Source of the DNA: Chloroflexota bacterium | GTDB taxonomy: Bacteria > Chloroflexota > Anaerolineae > CG2-30-64-16 | DNA: 6,131 nt | Assembly: GCA_029555885.1 (NCBI GenBank) | Contig: JAKPQT010000127.1 | Location: forward strand, 1 to 6,131 | Reading direction: 5' to 3' | Shown: positions 1 to 6,131 of the stretch, one piece after another | Layout: each line of letters opens with the position of its first letter | Numbering within the stretch: the stretch's first letter is position 1 | Made by a program: the position numbers and the translations under genes | The notes under the pieces: model-generated | Seen by the model: the letters and a program-made list of their open reading frames with translations, nothing else | Databases searched by the model: none | Told to the model about the DNA's origin: nothing

Positions 1-2393
1 TGCACAGGGTGGGTCCCCGGCTCCAGCTTCAGCCAGACACGATAGGGCAACTGGAAGCCCGCCATATCCCAGATATAGTCCAGGTTACCGACGAACAGCG
101 AACCCGCCCGGTCATCCTCCGGATCCGGATACCAGCCGGGCCAGAGACGGAAGGTTCCGGCCACCCGGAACGGAATGCTTGCGTGGCCGTCCTCCAGGGT
201 GACGATCACCTGCACGCGGTCACCGATCCTGAGCGCCTGCTCCTGCATGACGGATTCGGGCAGCAGAAGGCTATCGCTGGACCCGGCGAGGGTGTTCATC
301 AGCGCGCCGAGCGACTGGTCCGCAAAGTCGCGGCGCCAGAACGTGACCCGGCTGAAACCGACCCGCTCCACGCCGATCAGTTGGCCGGTGACGTTCCTGC
401 TGCTGAACCGGACGGTTGCCCGGTATGACCCGACGTGCGTCACGTCTGCCACACCGTCGAGCGCCGCATAGTTGGACATCGAACCGGACGTATTCGGCGC
501 CGGTGCCGGCTGGGCCGCCTGGCCCCCGCGTGCAGCCTCTGCCAGTTGCTCGAAGCCGGCAGAAGGCGATGTCCCTTCCATCTCCACGATCATCAGGTCG
601 CTGCCCACGCGATAACGTACCCGGTCGAGCAGGTTCTGGTCGAGCGTTGCGGCGAGTGAGGCGGTAAAGGTCGCCAGGGCCAGCGTCAGGACCAGCAGCA
701 GGAGCGGGGTCGCGTAGAACCCGGGTGTACGCGCCAGTTGCCGGGTAGCCAGGACGAGGGACACGCCGGGCATGGGGCCCAGCAGCCAGGCCAGGCCGCG
801 CAGCAGTATGGGCATCAGCCGCAGCAGGAGCAGAGCGACTGCAATCATGGCAAAAGCCGGAACCAGGAACAGCAGCGGGTTGCCGAAGGCGTCCTCGCTG
901 ACCGTAGCCAGGGCCGCGGGCAGGGCGACGGTGCCCTGTCCGCGGAGCAGGTAGGTGCCGTATGCCGCAGGGATGAGTAAGAGAACGTCGAGCCAGGCGC
1001 GCTGCCACCAGGGCCCGCGTAAGCTGCGGGCGCGTTGCTGCTTGTAGGTGATGATGGTGTGGCGCGCGGCGCCGAAGACCGGCAGCACGATGACGAGGAC
1101 CGCCAGGAGCACGGCAATAGCGCCGATGCGGAGCGCGGCCGGCGTGACTTCGACCGGAATGCCGGTGGGGTTATCGAACGCCAGGAAGCTGCGCGTCAGG
1201 CCCATCAGCCGGGCCACGTTGATGCCGAGCAGCAGCCCGGTCGCAGCGGCCAGCCCCGCCAGGAGCAAGGCCTCCACGGCTGCAATGCCGACGACCTGCC
1301 AGGCGCTGGCCCCGCGGCTGCGCAGCACCGCCATTTCGTTGCGCCGGTTATCCACCATCAGCCCGGCCACGAGGGTCAGGAAGGCGAACAGCAGCAGCAG
1401 CAGGGGCATGCTGAACGCCAGCAGTTTCACGGTGAGCTGGCGACTCTTCTGCTGATATTGGTTGAGGGAGCGTTCGGGTGAGGCTTCGAGCCGGGTGCCG
1501 GGCAGCAGCGTCGCGGTGTGGGTCTGGACGCGTGCCATGCGCTCCAACAAGGGAGTGACCGTATCGGATCGCACCAGGGCATCATCGAACTGCATGTACC
1601 ACTGCGCCACCGCGGTGTCGCCCACGAGCATGGGGGTCACGAACGCGGCGAAGTTCCGCTCCGTCGTCAGCAGCACGGAATCGAACACATAAGGATCGGT
1701 AAACCAGTAGGCCTCGTTCCGGTCGTTCGGCGCCCAGATGCCGGTGATCACCGCCAGCATCTGGCCGCGAAAGCCCGCAACCTTGTTCGCATAGACGACG
1801 TACCGCTCGCCCACCTGCAGCCCCAACTCGTTGGCCGCGCTCTGGCTCACCAGGACTTCGATCGGATCGTCCGGCCCGGCCATCTCCTGCGGCCAGCGCC
1901 CATCCAGCGTGACGTGCTCCGGCAGGTCGCTCAGGTGGCCGAGCGACAGGTACGTCAGAGCCTGCTGCCCGGCATCGTAGGTGGCCGTACGGCTGGAATC
2001 GCCGCCCGTGGTGGGGAAGACCGGGAAACTGTCTGTGCTGAAGTAGCGCACATACAGCCGCCGCGGCAGGCCCAGGACACCCGGCACCTCGTCCGTCATG
2101 TAGCGGTCCGCCGGTTCCAGATGCATCCACATATCCGCACCCGGATCCACGTTCCCGCGCGCGACGAAGCGGAACAGGAAGGCGAACGCGGGTTTGCGCC
2201 AGCTCGCGCTCCGCCCGATTTCGGTCGTGAGGACCTGGTGATACACTGCATCGGTATACAGCGGCACGCCCAGCGTGAAGGCCACGATGACGGTTAGGCC
2301 GAACGCGGCGGCCAGAGCCAGCCCGCGGCCGGACCACAACCGGCGGACCGCGACGCTGAAGACGGCCAAGAATGCGGCAAGGGAGTCAAGCAT
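1..2393 (-). CDS. FtsX/MacB-type ABC transporter permease, large two-lobed form (C-terminus cut off by window edge)
   Basis: The minus-strand frame is open without a stop from the ATG at 2393-2391 to base 1, giving 797 complete codons; the 3' end lies outside the window. The protein starts MLDSLAAFLAVFSVAVRRLW. Visible layout: TM1 at about residues 24-44; a large extracytoplasmic domain at about 45-320; TM2 at 322-346, holding a run of five Leu; the FtsX-typical cytoplasmic stretch NRRNEMAVLRSRGASAWQV (349-367); TM3 at 366-392; TM4 at 424-442; further hydrophobic segments near 468-482 and 507-526; a segment at 560-582 that opens a second lobe; then a second ectodomain from 583 to the edge. 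The closing FtsX membrane domain must lie beyond base 1. Family knowledge: such permeases pair with a separate LolD/MacB-type ATPase and move lipids, peptides or drugs, or act mechanically on envelope proteins. The substrate cannot be read here. The start has only a weak ribosome site (AGGG, 11 bases upstream), but no better start is visible. Gene and family are secure; the role is not. Confidence 0.9.
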   Translation of the reverse strand, partial: MLDSLAAFLAVFSVAVRRLWSGRGLALAAAFGLTVIVAFTLGVPLYTDAVYHQVLTTEIGRSASWRKPAFAFLFRFVARGNVDPGADMWMHLEPADRYMTDEVPGVLGLPRRLYVRYFSTDSFPVFPTTGGDSSRTATYDAGQQALTYLSLGHLSDLPEHVTLDGRWPQEMAGPDDPIEVLVSQSAANELGLQVGERYVVYANKVAGFRGQMLAVITGIWAPNDRNEAYWFTDPYVFDSVLLTTERNFAAFVTPMLVGDTAVAQWYMQFDDALVRSDTVTPLLERMARVQTHTATLLPGTRLEASPERSLNQYQQKSRQLTVKLLAFSMPLLLLLFAFLTLVAGLMVDNRRNEMAVLRSRGASAWQVVGIAAVEALLLAGLAAATGLLLGINVARLMGLTRSFLAFDNPTGIPVEVTPAALRIGAIAVLLAVLVIVLPVFGAARHTIITYKQQRARSLRGPWWQRAWLDVLLLIPAAYGTYLLRGQGTVALPAALATVSEDAFGNPLLFLVPAFAMIAVALLLLRLMPILLRGLAWLLGPMPGVSLVLATRQLARTPGFYATPLLLLVLTLALATFTASLAATLDQNLLDRVRYRVGSDLMIVEMEGTSPSAGFEQLAEAARGGQAAQPAPAPNTSGSMSNYAALDGVADVTHVGSYRATVRFSSRNVTGQLIGVERVGFSRVTFWRRDFADQSLGALMNTLAGSSDSLLLPESVMQEQALRIGDRVQVIVTLEDGHASIPFRVAGTFRLWPGWYPDPEDDRAGSLFVGNLDYIWDMAGFQLPYRVWLKLEPGTHPV

Positions 2394-2409
2394 GAGGCAC
2401 AATGCCCTA

Positions 2410-2424
2410 ACTGGCTGACCCAGT
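2410..2424. repeat. Short inverted repeat in the divergent intergenic region
   Basis: ACTGG (2410-2414) and CCAGT (2420-2424) are perfect 5-base inverted arms around a 5-base centre. The site lies just downstream of the predicted minus-strand start point and overlaps the -35 element proposed for the plus strand. It could be a half-site operator or a small leader hairpin for the permease gene. Five-base arms can occur by chance, so this is only a candidate. Confidence 0.25.
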
Positions 2425-2445
2425 GTGATATATTGCGCTTATTAT
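2415..2445 (+). promoter_or_regulatory. Weak candidate promoter for the beta-helix gene
   Basis: On the plus strand, CTGACC (2415-2420, four of six -35 matches) and TATTAT (2440-2445, five of six -10 matches) are separated by 19 bases, which is wide for a sigma-70 promoter. A start near 2452 would give a leader of about 60 bases before the ATG at 2513. It overlaps the -10 region of the minus-strand promoter, so the two would compete for polymerase. It is weak on spacing and is listed because no better candidate is visible before the gene. Confidence 0.25.
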
Positions 2446-2470
2446 AGATGCACCAGGGCCGGTATGGTAA
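2441..2470 (-). promoter_or_regulatory. Putative sigma-70-type promoter for the FtsX-type permease gene
   Basis: On the minus strand, TATAAT (2446-2441) matches the -10 consensus exactly and TTACCA (2470-2465) matches four of six -35 positions, with an 18-base spacer. Transcription would start near 2434, leaving a leader of about 40 bases before the ATG at 2393. The site lies in the only clearly AT-rich stretch between the divergent genes. It is a pattern match only; no transcript evidence is available. Confidence 0.5.
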
Positions 2471-2499
2471 TCCCCGGCACACATGCTCATTCACAAAGT

Positions 2500-2505
2500 A
2501 AGGAG
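2500..2505 (+). promoter_or_regulatory. Shine-Dalgarno site that fixes the beta-helix gene start
   Basis: AAGGAG ends 7 bases before the ATG at 2513-2515, which is near-ideal spacing. The in-frame ATG ten codons further upstream (2483) has no purine-rich site at a useful distance. This decides for the 702-residue product over a 712-residue one. Confidence 0.8.
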
Positions 2506-2512
2506 CAGGAAT

Positions 2513-4621
2513 ATGCAGACACCGCAGCACGAACTATACGTCTCGACCCAGGGGCACGACCGCTGGTCGGGCAAGCTGGCCGAGCCGAACGCAGAGCGGA
2601 CGGACGGCCCCTTTGCGACGCCGGGGAAGGCGCGCGACGTGATTCGCGCGGCCCGGCGGCAGGGTGAACTGGCCGGACCGGTGACGGTATGGCTGCGCGG
2701 GGGGCGCTACCCGCTCACCGCACCGCTCACGTTCACGCCCGACGACGCCTGGCCCGTCACCTACGCGGCCTACGCCAGCGAGCAGCCAGTTCTCGACGGT
2801 GCACGGCGCATCACCGGCTGGCGCACGGCGGAGGTCAACGGTCGCACGGCTTGGGTAGTTGACCTGCCCGATGTGGCTGCAGGGAAGTGGCACTTTCGGT
2901 CACTCTTCGTCAACGGCGACCGCCGCAGCCGGCCGCGCCTGCCCAAGATTACGGAGGGCAGCGATGGCCGCGACGACTTCTACCGCATGGCTGCGGTCCC
3001 GAACATCCACTTCGATGCGTCCTCGACCGTGGACCTGTTCGACGGGTACGACCGCTTCACTGCGGAACCGGGGCAGTTCGAGCCGTGGCGCAACCTGGCA
3101 GACATCGAAGTCGTCGTCGCGCACTATTGGATCGAGGAGCGCATGCCCGTCGCCGCGTTCGACCCGGCCACCCGGGAAGTCGTCTCGACGCGCTACAGCA
3201 TGTTCGCGCTGAAGGATGACTTCCGCGCCCGCTACGCCAAGTACTACGTGGATAACGTCTTCGAGGCGCTGACCGAGCCAGGCGAGTGGTATCTGGACCG
3301 GGCCGCAGGCCGGCTGTACTACCTGCCTCTGACGGGGGAAACGCCGGACACGACCGAGGTCTACGCGCCGGTGACGGACCAACTGCTGGTCCTGACGGGC
3401 GATGCAGTAAACCACCGGTACGTCGAGCACCTGCGTTTCGAAGGCCTGACCTTCGAGCATGCAGACTGGCGCGAGCTGGATGTGCCGGTCGAGCCGGACA
3501 CGGGGATGCCGGCCACGCGCAAATATGCAGCCTCACCCCAGGCCGCCAGTCACGTGCCCGGCGCGCTCAGCCTGACCGCCGCACGCTACTGCACAATAGA
3601 AGACTGCACCATCCGCCACGCCGGCTATTACGGCATCGAGCTGGCCGGCGGGTGCAGCGGCATCCGGATCATCGGCAACGATATCAGCGACCTGGGCGCG
3701 GGCGGGGTGAAGGTCAATGGCGCGGACGCGCTCGGGCCGGTTGCGCTGCGGACGGGCCACAACCGCATCACCGACAACCACATCCACGACGGGGGCCGCG
3801 TCTATCACAGCGGCATCGGCGTGTTCCTCAAACACGCCTTCGGCAACCTCGTCAGCCACAACGACATTCACGACTTCTACTATAGCGGCATTTCCTGCGG
3901 CTGGGTCTGGGGCTTCACGGAGAACATCTCCGCTGACAACCGCTTCGAGGCGAATCACATCCACCACCTCGGCAAGGCCTGGCTGAGCGACATGGGCGGC
4001 ATTTACACGCTGGGAGTCCAGCCGGGCACGGTGATTCGGGGCAATTGGATTCACGATGTGGAAAAGGCCAACTATGGAGGCTGGGCCGTCTACCTGGACG
4101 AGGGCAGCTCGCACATCGTGGTCGAGGCCAACCTGTGCTACCGCACGACCAGCCAGCCGTTCCACATGCACTATGGCCGCGAGGCGACGGTGCGCAACAA
4201 CGTCTTTGCGTTCGGCGGGGAGGGCCAGATTGCGCTGGGCCGGTCGGGGGATCATCTCTCGTTCACATTCGAGCGCAACATCGTCCTCACCGACGGCCAG
4301 CCCATCTTCATCGGCGGCTACGGCTGCGACTTCTCCCGCCGTGACATCATCAGTGACCTGAACCTGTTCTGGGACCTCACAGGCGAGCCGCTACTGACCG
4401 GGCCGCGGCAGAGCGGGCGCACACAGCCCGTACCCGGGCTGAGCCTGGCAGAGTGGCAGGCGAAGGGGAACGATCTGCACTCGCTCGTCGCAGACCCGCT
4501 GTTCCGGGATGTGGCCGCGTGCGATTTCACGCTCGCGCTGGATTCCCCCGCGTTCGCGCTGGGCTTCCAGCCCGTCGATGTGTCCGGTGCGGGGCCGCGG
4601 GCGAAGGGAGAGCGGCTGTAG
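2513..4621 (+). CDS. Right-handed parallel beta-helix protein, probable glycoside hydrolase-like enzyme (GH120/GH141 type), no signal peptide
   Basis: Complete 702-residue protein. The N-terminal part has the hallmark opening of this family: ELYVSTQGHDRWSG, then DGPFATPGKARDVI, VTVWLRGGRYPL and PVLDGARRITGW (about residues 7-103). Residues 160-290 look like the inserted domain of GH120-like proteins, with YVDNVFEALTEPGEWYLDR (245-263) and LYYLP (268-272). From about 300 to 600 come the beta-helix coils, marked by recurring N-x-I-H turns (NHIHD 422, NDIHD 450, NHIHH 481, NWIHD 511). The most family-like stretch is SDMGGIYTLG (492-501) to YGGWAVYLDEGSS (521-533) and HMHYGRE (551-557). The C-terminus closes with DPLFRD (661-666), DFTLALDSPAFALGF (671-685) and QPVD (686-689). 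Candidate catalytic acids are D494, D529 and E530; this is inferred from conservation style, not alignment. Family knowledge suggests hydrolysis of xylosidic, fucosidic or related links in plant-type glycans. No signal peptide or membrane segment is seen, so it is probably cytoplasmic. It is transcribed alone, divergent from the permease and convergent with the exporter. The fold is secure; the substrate is unknown. Confidence 0.93.
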   Translation: MQTPQHELYVSTQGHDRWSGKLAEPNAERTDGPFATPGKARDVIRAARRQGELAGPVTVWLRGGRYPLTAPLTFTPDDAWPVTYAAYASEQPVLDGARRITGWRTAEVNGRTAWVVDLPDVAAGKWHFRSLFVNGDRRSRPRLPKITEGSDGRDDFYRMAAVPNIHFDASSTVDLFDGYDRFTAEPGQFEPWRNLADIEVVVAHYWIEERMPVAAFDPATREVVSTRYSMFALKDDFRARYAKYYVDNVFEALTEPGEWYLDRAAGRLYYLPLTGETPDTTEVYAPVTDQLLVLTGDAVNHRYVEHLRFEGLTFEHADWRELDVPVEPDTGMPATRKYAASPQAASHVPGALSLTAARYCTIEDCTIRHAGYYGIELAGGCSGIRIIGNDISDLGAGGVKVNGADALGPVALRTGHNRITDNHIHDGGRVYHSGIGVFLKHAFGNLVSHNDIHDFYYSGISCGWVWGFTENISADNRFEANHIHHLGKAWLSDMGGIYTLGVQPGTVIRGNWIHDVEKANYGGWAVYLDEGSSHIVVEANLCYRTTSQPFHMHYGREATVRNNVFAFGGEGQIALGRSGDHLSFTFERNIVLTDGQPIFIGGYGCDFSRRDIISDLNLFWDLTGEPLLTGPRQSGRTQPVPGLSLAEWQAKGNDLHSLVADPLFRDVAACDFTLALDSPAFALGFQPVDVSGAGPRAKGERL

Positions 4622-4639
4622 CCAAACCTGACGTTGCGG

Positions 4640-4659
4640 AATCGCGGCTTCGGCCGATT
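4640..4659. terminator. Candidate terminator hairpin with C(UUCG)G tetraloop in the convergent gap
   Basis: CGGC (4645-4648) and GCCG (4653-4656) form a 4-bp stem closed by a TTCG loop, the very stable C(UUCG)G tetraloop on the plus strand. After a 2-base bulge, AAT (4640-4642) pairs with ATT (4657-4659). It sits 18 bases after the beta-helix stop codon. The following tract is only ATTT then G/C-rich sequence, so a classical U-run is missing; termination would be weak or Rho-assisted. Location between convergent genes supports the role. Confidence 0.4.
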
Positions 4660-4666
4660 TGCGCCA

Positions 4667-4691
4667 GCGGGTGCAGCAGCGACACACCCGC
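4667..4691. terminator. Second hairpin candidate, likely 3' end of the ABC exporter transcript
   Basis: GCGGGTG (4667-4673) and CACCCGC (4685-4691) are perfect 7-base inverted arms around an 11-base loop. It begins 3 bases beyond the exporter stop codon on the minus strand and also lies in the path of plus-strand readthrough from the beta-helix gene. There is no T-run on either side, so intrinsic termination is uncertain; it may instead protect the transcript end. In tandem with the UUCG hairpin it fills most of the 72-base gap. Confidence 0.35.
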
Positions 4692-4693
4692 CG

Positions 4694-6131
4694 CTACGCC
4701 CGCTGGAAGCTCTCCACGTATTCGAGGGACTGGTGCCTGAAGTAGGTGTTATACAGCACGGCGTAGTGCCCGCCCGCGACCATCAACGCATCGTGGCTGC
4801 CTTCCTCGATGATCTCGCCGTGATCCATCACGATGATGCGGTCCGCCGCCTTCACCGTCGACAGACGATGCGCGATGACGATCGCGGTGCGGTCGTGCAT
4901 CAGCGTGTCCAGCCCCTCCTGGATCTGCGTCTCGGTGAAGGGGTCCACGCTGGCCGTCGCCTCGTCGAGGATGAAGATGGCCGGGTCCTTGAGCACCACG
5001 CGCGCCAGCACGACCAGCTGCCGCTGGCCCATCGACAGGCTGGCCCCGCGCTCGCCCACGTCAGTGTCCAGCCCCTTCGGCAGGTCCGCCACCCATTCGC
5101 CGCCCGCCACCTGCGCAGCCGCTGCCTCGACCTCCACGTCGCTCGCCTCGGGCCGCGCATACCGGATATTGTCGCGCACCGTGCCGGAGAAGAGGAACGG
5201 CTCCTGCGGTACCGTCCCAATCTGCCGCCGGTAGCTCTGCAGGTCCAGCCGACGGATATCGCGGCCGTCCACGAGCAGCTCGCCCTCCTGGAACTCGTAG
5301 AAGCGCGCCACCAGCCGGGCGACGCTGCTCTTGCCTGCGCCCGTATGCCCGACCAGCGCCACCGTCTCGCGCGGGCGAATCTCCAGGTTGAAATTTGGCA
5401 GCACGATCTCGCCGCCCCGCTGCTCTTCGACCGCCGGCGTGTACGTGAACCGCACGTTGCGGAACGTGATGCGCCCGTCCAGCCGGTCCACCGGCTCCGC
5501 GCCCGTCTGCACCACCTTCGGCTCCGCATCGATCAGCGCAAACACCCGCTCGGCCGCGGCCAGCCCGTCCTGAAACTGGCTCCAGAACGAACTGATGCCG
5601 GTCAGCGGCCACCAGTAGAAGCCCACCGCCTGCATGAACAGATACCAGTCGCCGGGCGACACGCCGGCCGCGCCGAGCGTCGCCAGCCCGCCCATGTAGA
5701 TCAGTACGGCTGCACCGACGCCGGACGACGCATTCAGCAGCGGAAAGATGGTATTCAGCGTCAGCCCCCGGCGCAACCCGACGCCGTAGGCCTGGCGGTT
5801 GTTGGTGACGAAGTCATCGTAGATGGCGCGCTCCTGGCGGAAGCTCTTCGCCACCACGATGCCGCTGACCGACTCCTGGATCTGCGCGTTGATCTTCGCG
5901 GTGACCCGGCGCGACCGCTGCGTCACGATGCGCGCGATGCGCCGGAAGCTCAGCGCAATCAGCGCCGCGAAGGGCGCCATCGCCAGCAGCAGCAGCGTCA
6001 GCGTCACGTTGATGCGCACCAGCCACACCGTCAGGAACACGACCAAGAGCACCTGGCTGAACAGGTTCGTCGTCAGCGTGACCACCTCGGCCAGGTCCTG
6101 CGTGTCCGACGTGATGCGGCTGACGATCTTG
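4694..6131 (-). CDS. ABC exporter half-transporter, fused membrane and ATPase domains (N-terminus cut off by window edge)
   Basis: The frame is open from base 6131 to the TAG at 4696-4694, giving 478 visible residues. The GTG at 6085 is not the start: upstream codons read KIVSRITSDTQDLAE, the conserved ABC membrane-domain loop. Visible membrane segments lie at about residues 23-40, 42-62, 136-158 and 164-183, so roughly the last four of six helices are present. ATPase motifs are complete: A-loop Tyr (230), Walker A GHTGAGKSS (261-269), Q-loop VPQEPFLF (307-314), signature LSMGQRQ (365-371), Walker B IFILDEATASVD (385-396) with the catalytic Glu, and switch His in AHRLST (420-425). The tail is YNTYFRHQSLEYVESFQRA. 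Family knowledge: MsbA/BmrA-like type IV exporters work as homodimers or heterodimers to export lipids, drugs or peptides at the inner membrane. An acidic, Gly-rich stretch, EEQRGGE (235-241), makes the segment after the A-loop longer than usual. The visible ATPase looks active; substrate and partner are unknown. Confidence 0.95.
   Translation of the reverse strand, partial: KIVSRITSDTQDLAEVVTLTTNLFSQVLLVVFLTVWLVRINVTLTLLLLAMAPFAALIALSFRRIARIVTQRSRRVTAKINAQIQESVSGIVVAKSFRQERAIYDDFVTNNRQAYGVGLRRGLTLNTIFPLLNASSGVGAAVLIYMGGLATLGAAGVSPGDWYLFMQAVGFYWWPLTGISSFWSQFQDGLAAAERVFALIDAEPKVVQTGAEPVDRLDGRITFRNVRFTYTPAVEEQRGGEIVLPNFNLEIRPRETVALVGHTGAGKSSVARLVARFYEFQEGELLVDGRDIRRLDLQSYRRQIGTVPQEPFLFSGTVRDNIRYARPEASDVEVEAAAAQVAGGEWVADLPKGLDTDVGERGASLSMGQRQLVVLARVVLKDPAIFILDEATASVDPFTETQIQEGLDTLMHDRTAIVIAHRLSTVKAADRIIVMDHGEIIEEGSHDALMVAGGHYAVLYNTYFRHQSLEYVESFQRA

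Noticed and set aside
271..1008. Minus-strand open frame of 245 codons in another frame of the permease gene
   Set aside because: It overlaps the permease reading frame on the same strand, is dominated by Arg, Ala, Gly and Pro, and has no family features or credible start site.
1390..1404. CAG/CTG triplet run resembling a microsatellite
   Set aside because: It encodes five consecutive Leu in transmembrane segment 2 of the permease and is explained by codon preference for CTG.
1518..2297. Long plus-strand open frame (259 codons) opposite the permease gene
   Set aside because: It is the antisense shadow of the permease in GC-rich DNA. Its product is rich in Arg, His, Gln and Val with no recognisable domain, while the opposite strand encodes a clear FtsX-type protein with membrane segments.
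2483..2512. Upstream ATG extending the beta-helix protein by ten residues
   Set aside because: No Shine-Dalgarno site precedes it, while AAGGAG stands 7 bases before the ATG at 2513. The extra residues do not form a signal peptide.
3533..4255. Minus-strand open frame of 240 codons opposite the beta-helix gene
   Set aside because: It is antisense to the beta-helix coils. Its apparent repetitiveness (VVDVVV, AVVA) mirrors the repeated coils on the coding strand.
4900..5612. Overlapping minus-strand open frames within the ABC exporter gene
   Set aside because: Both are other-frame shadows, very rich in Arg, Ala, Gly and Trp, and the true frame shows all ATPase motifs in order.
1..6131. CRISPR array, tRNA or rRNA genes, insertion sequences, attachment sites
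   Set aside because: No regularly spaced direct repeats, cloverleaf-type sequence with a T-arm, transposase-like protein or terminal inverted repeats were seen. The window is almost fully occupied by the three coding regions.

Overview
The window is GC-rich bacterial DNA with densely packed genes and strong G/C preference at third codon positions. It holds three protein genes and no RNA gene, mobile element or CRISPR array that I can see. The organism is probably a Chloroflexota (Anaerolineae-like) bacterium. That rests only on the style of the proteins: a very large two-lobed FtsX-type permease, and an ABC exporter ending in a YFRHQS-type tail. It is an inference and was not tested by any search.

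Layout: (1) bases 1-2393, minus strand, hold a long FtsX/MacB-type ABC transporter permease that runs off the left edge, so its C-terminal lobe is missing. (2) Bases 2394-2512 are a short divergent intergenic region. It has a 30-base AT-rich island with a good minus-strand promoter (TTACCA, 18 bases, TATAAT), a weaker plus-strand candidate, a small inverted repeat and a strong Shine-Dalgarno site for the rightward gene. (3) Bases 2513-4621, plus strand, hold a complete 702-residue right-handed parallel beta-helix protein that looks like a carbohydrate-active enzyme of the GH120/GH141 type and has no signal peptide. (4) Bases 4622-4693 form a short convergent gap with two GC-rich hairpin candidates, one carrying a C(UUCG)G tetraloop. 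(5) Bases 4694-6131, minus strand, hold the C-terminal 478 residues of an ABC exporter half-transporter (membrane domain fused to ATPase) that runs off the right edge.

The three genes appear to be separate transcription units: the first two are divergent, the last two convergent. The beta-helix gene is therefore a single-gene unit between two unrelated transporters, and nothing in the window shows that the three work together. The permease would need an ATPase partner, expected beyond the left edge; the exporter may pair with a second half-transporter beyond either edge of its operon. I found no convincing new multi-gene system. The item most worth following is the beta-helix protein: probably cytoplasmic, of unassigned substrate, with a regular Asn ladder and an Asp/Glu-rich candidate active-site face.
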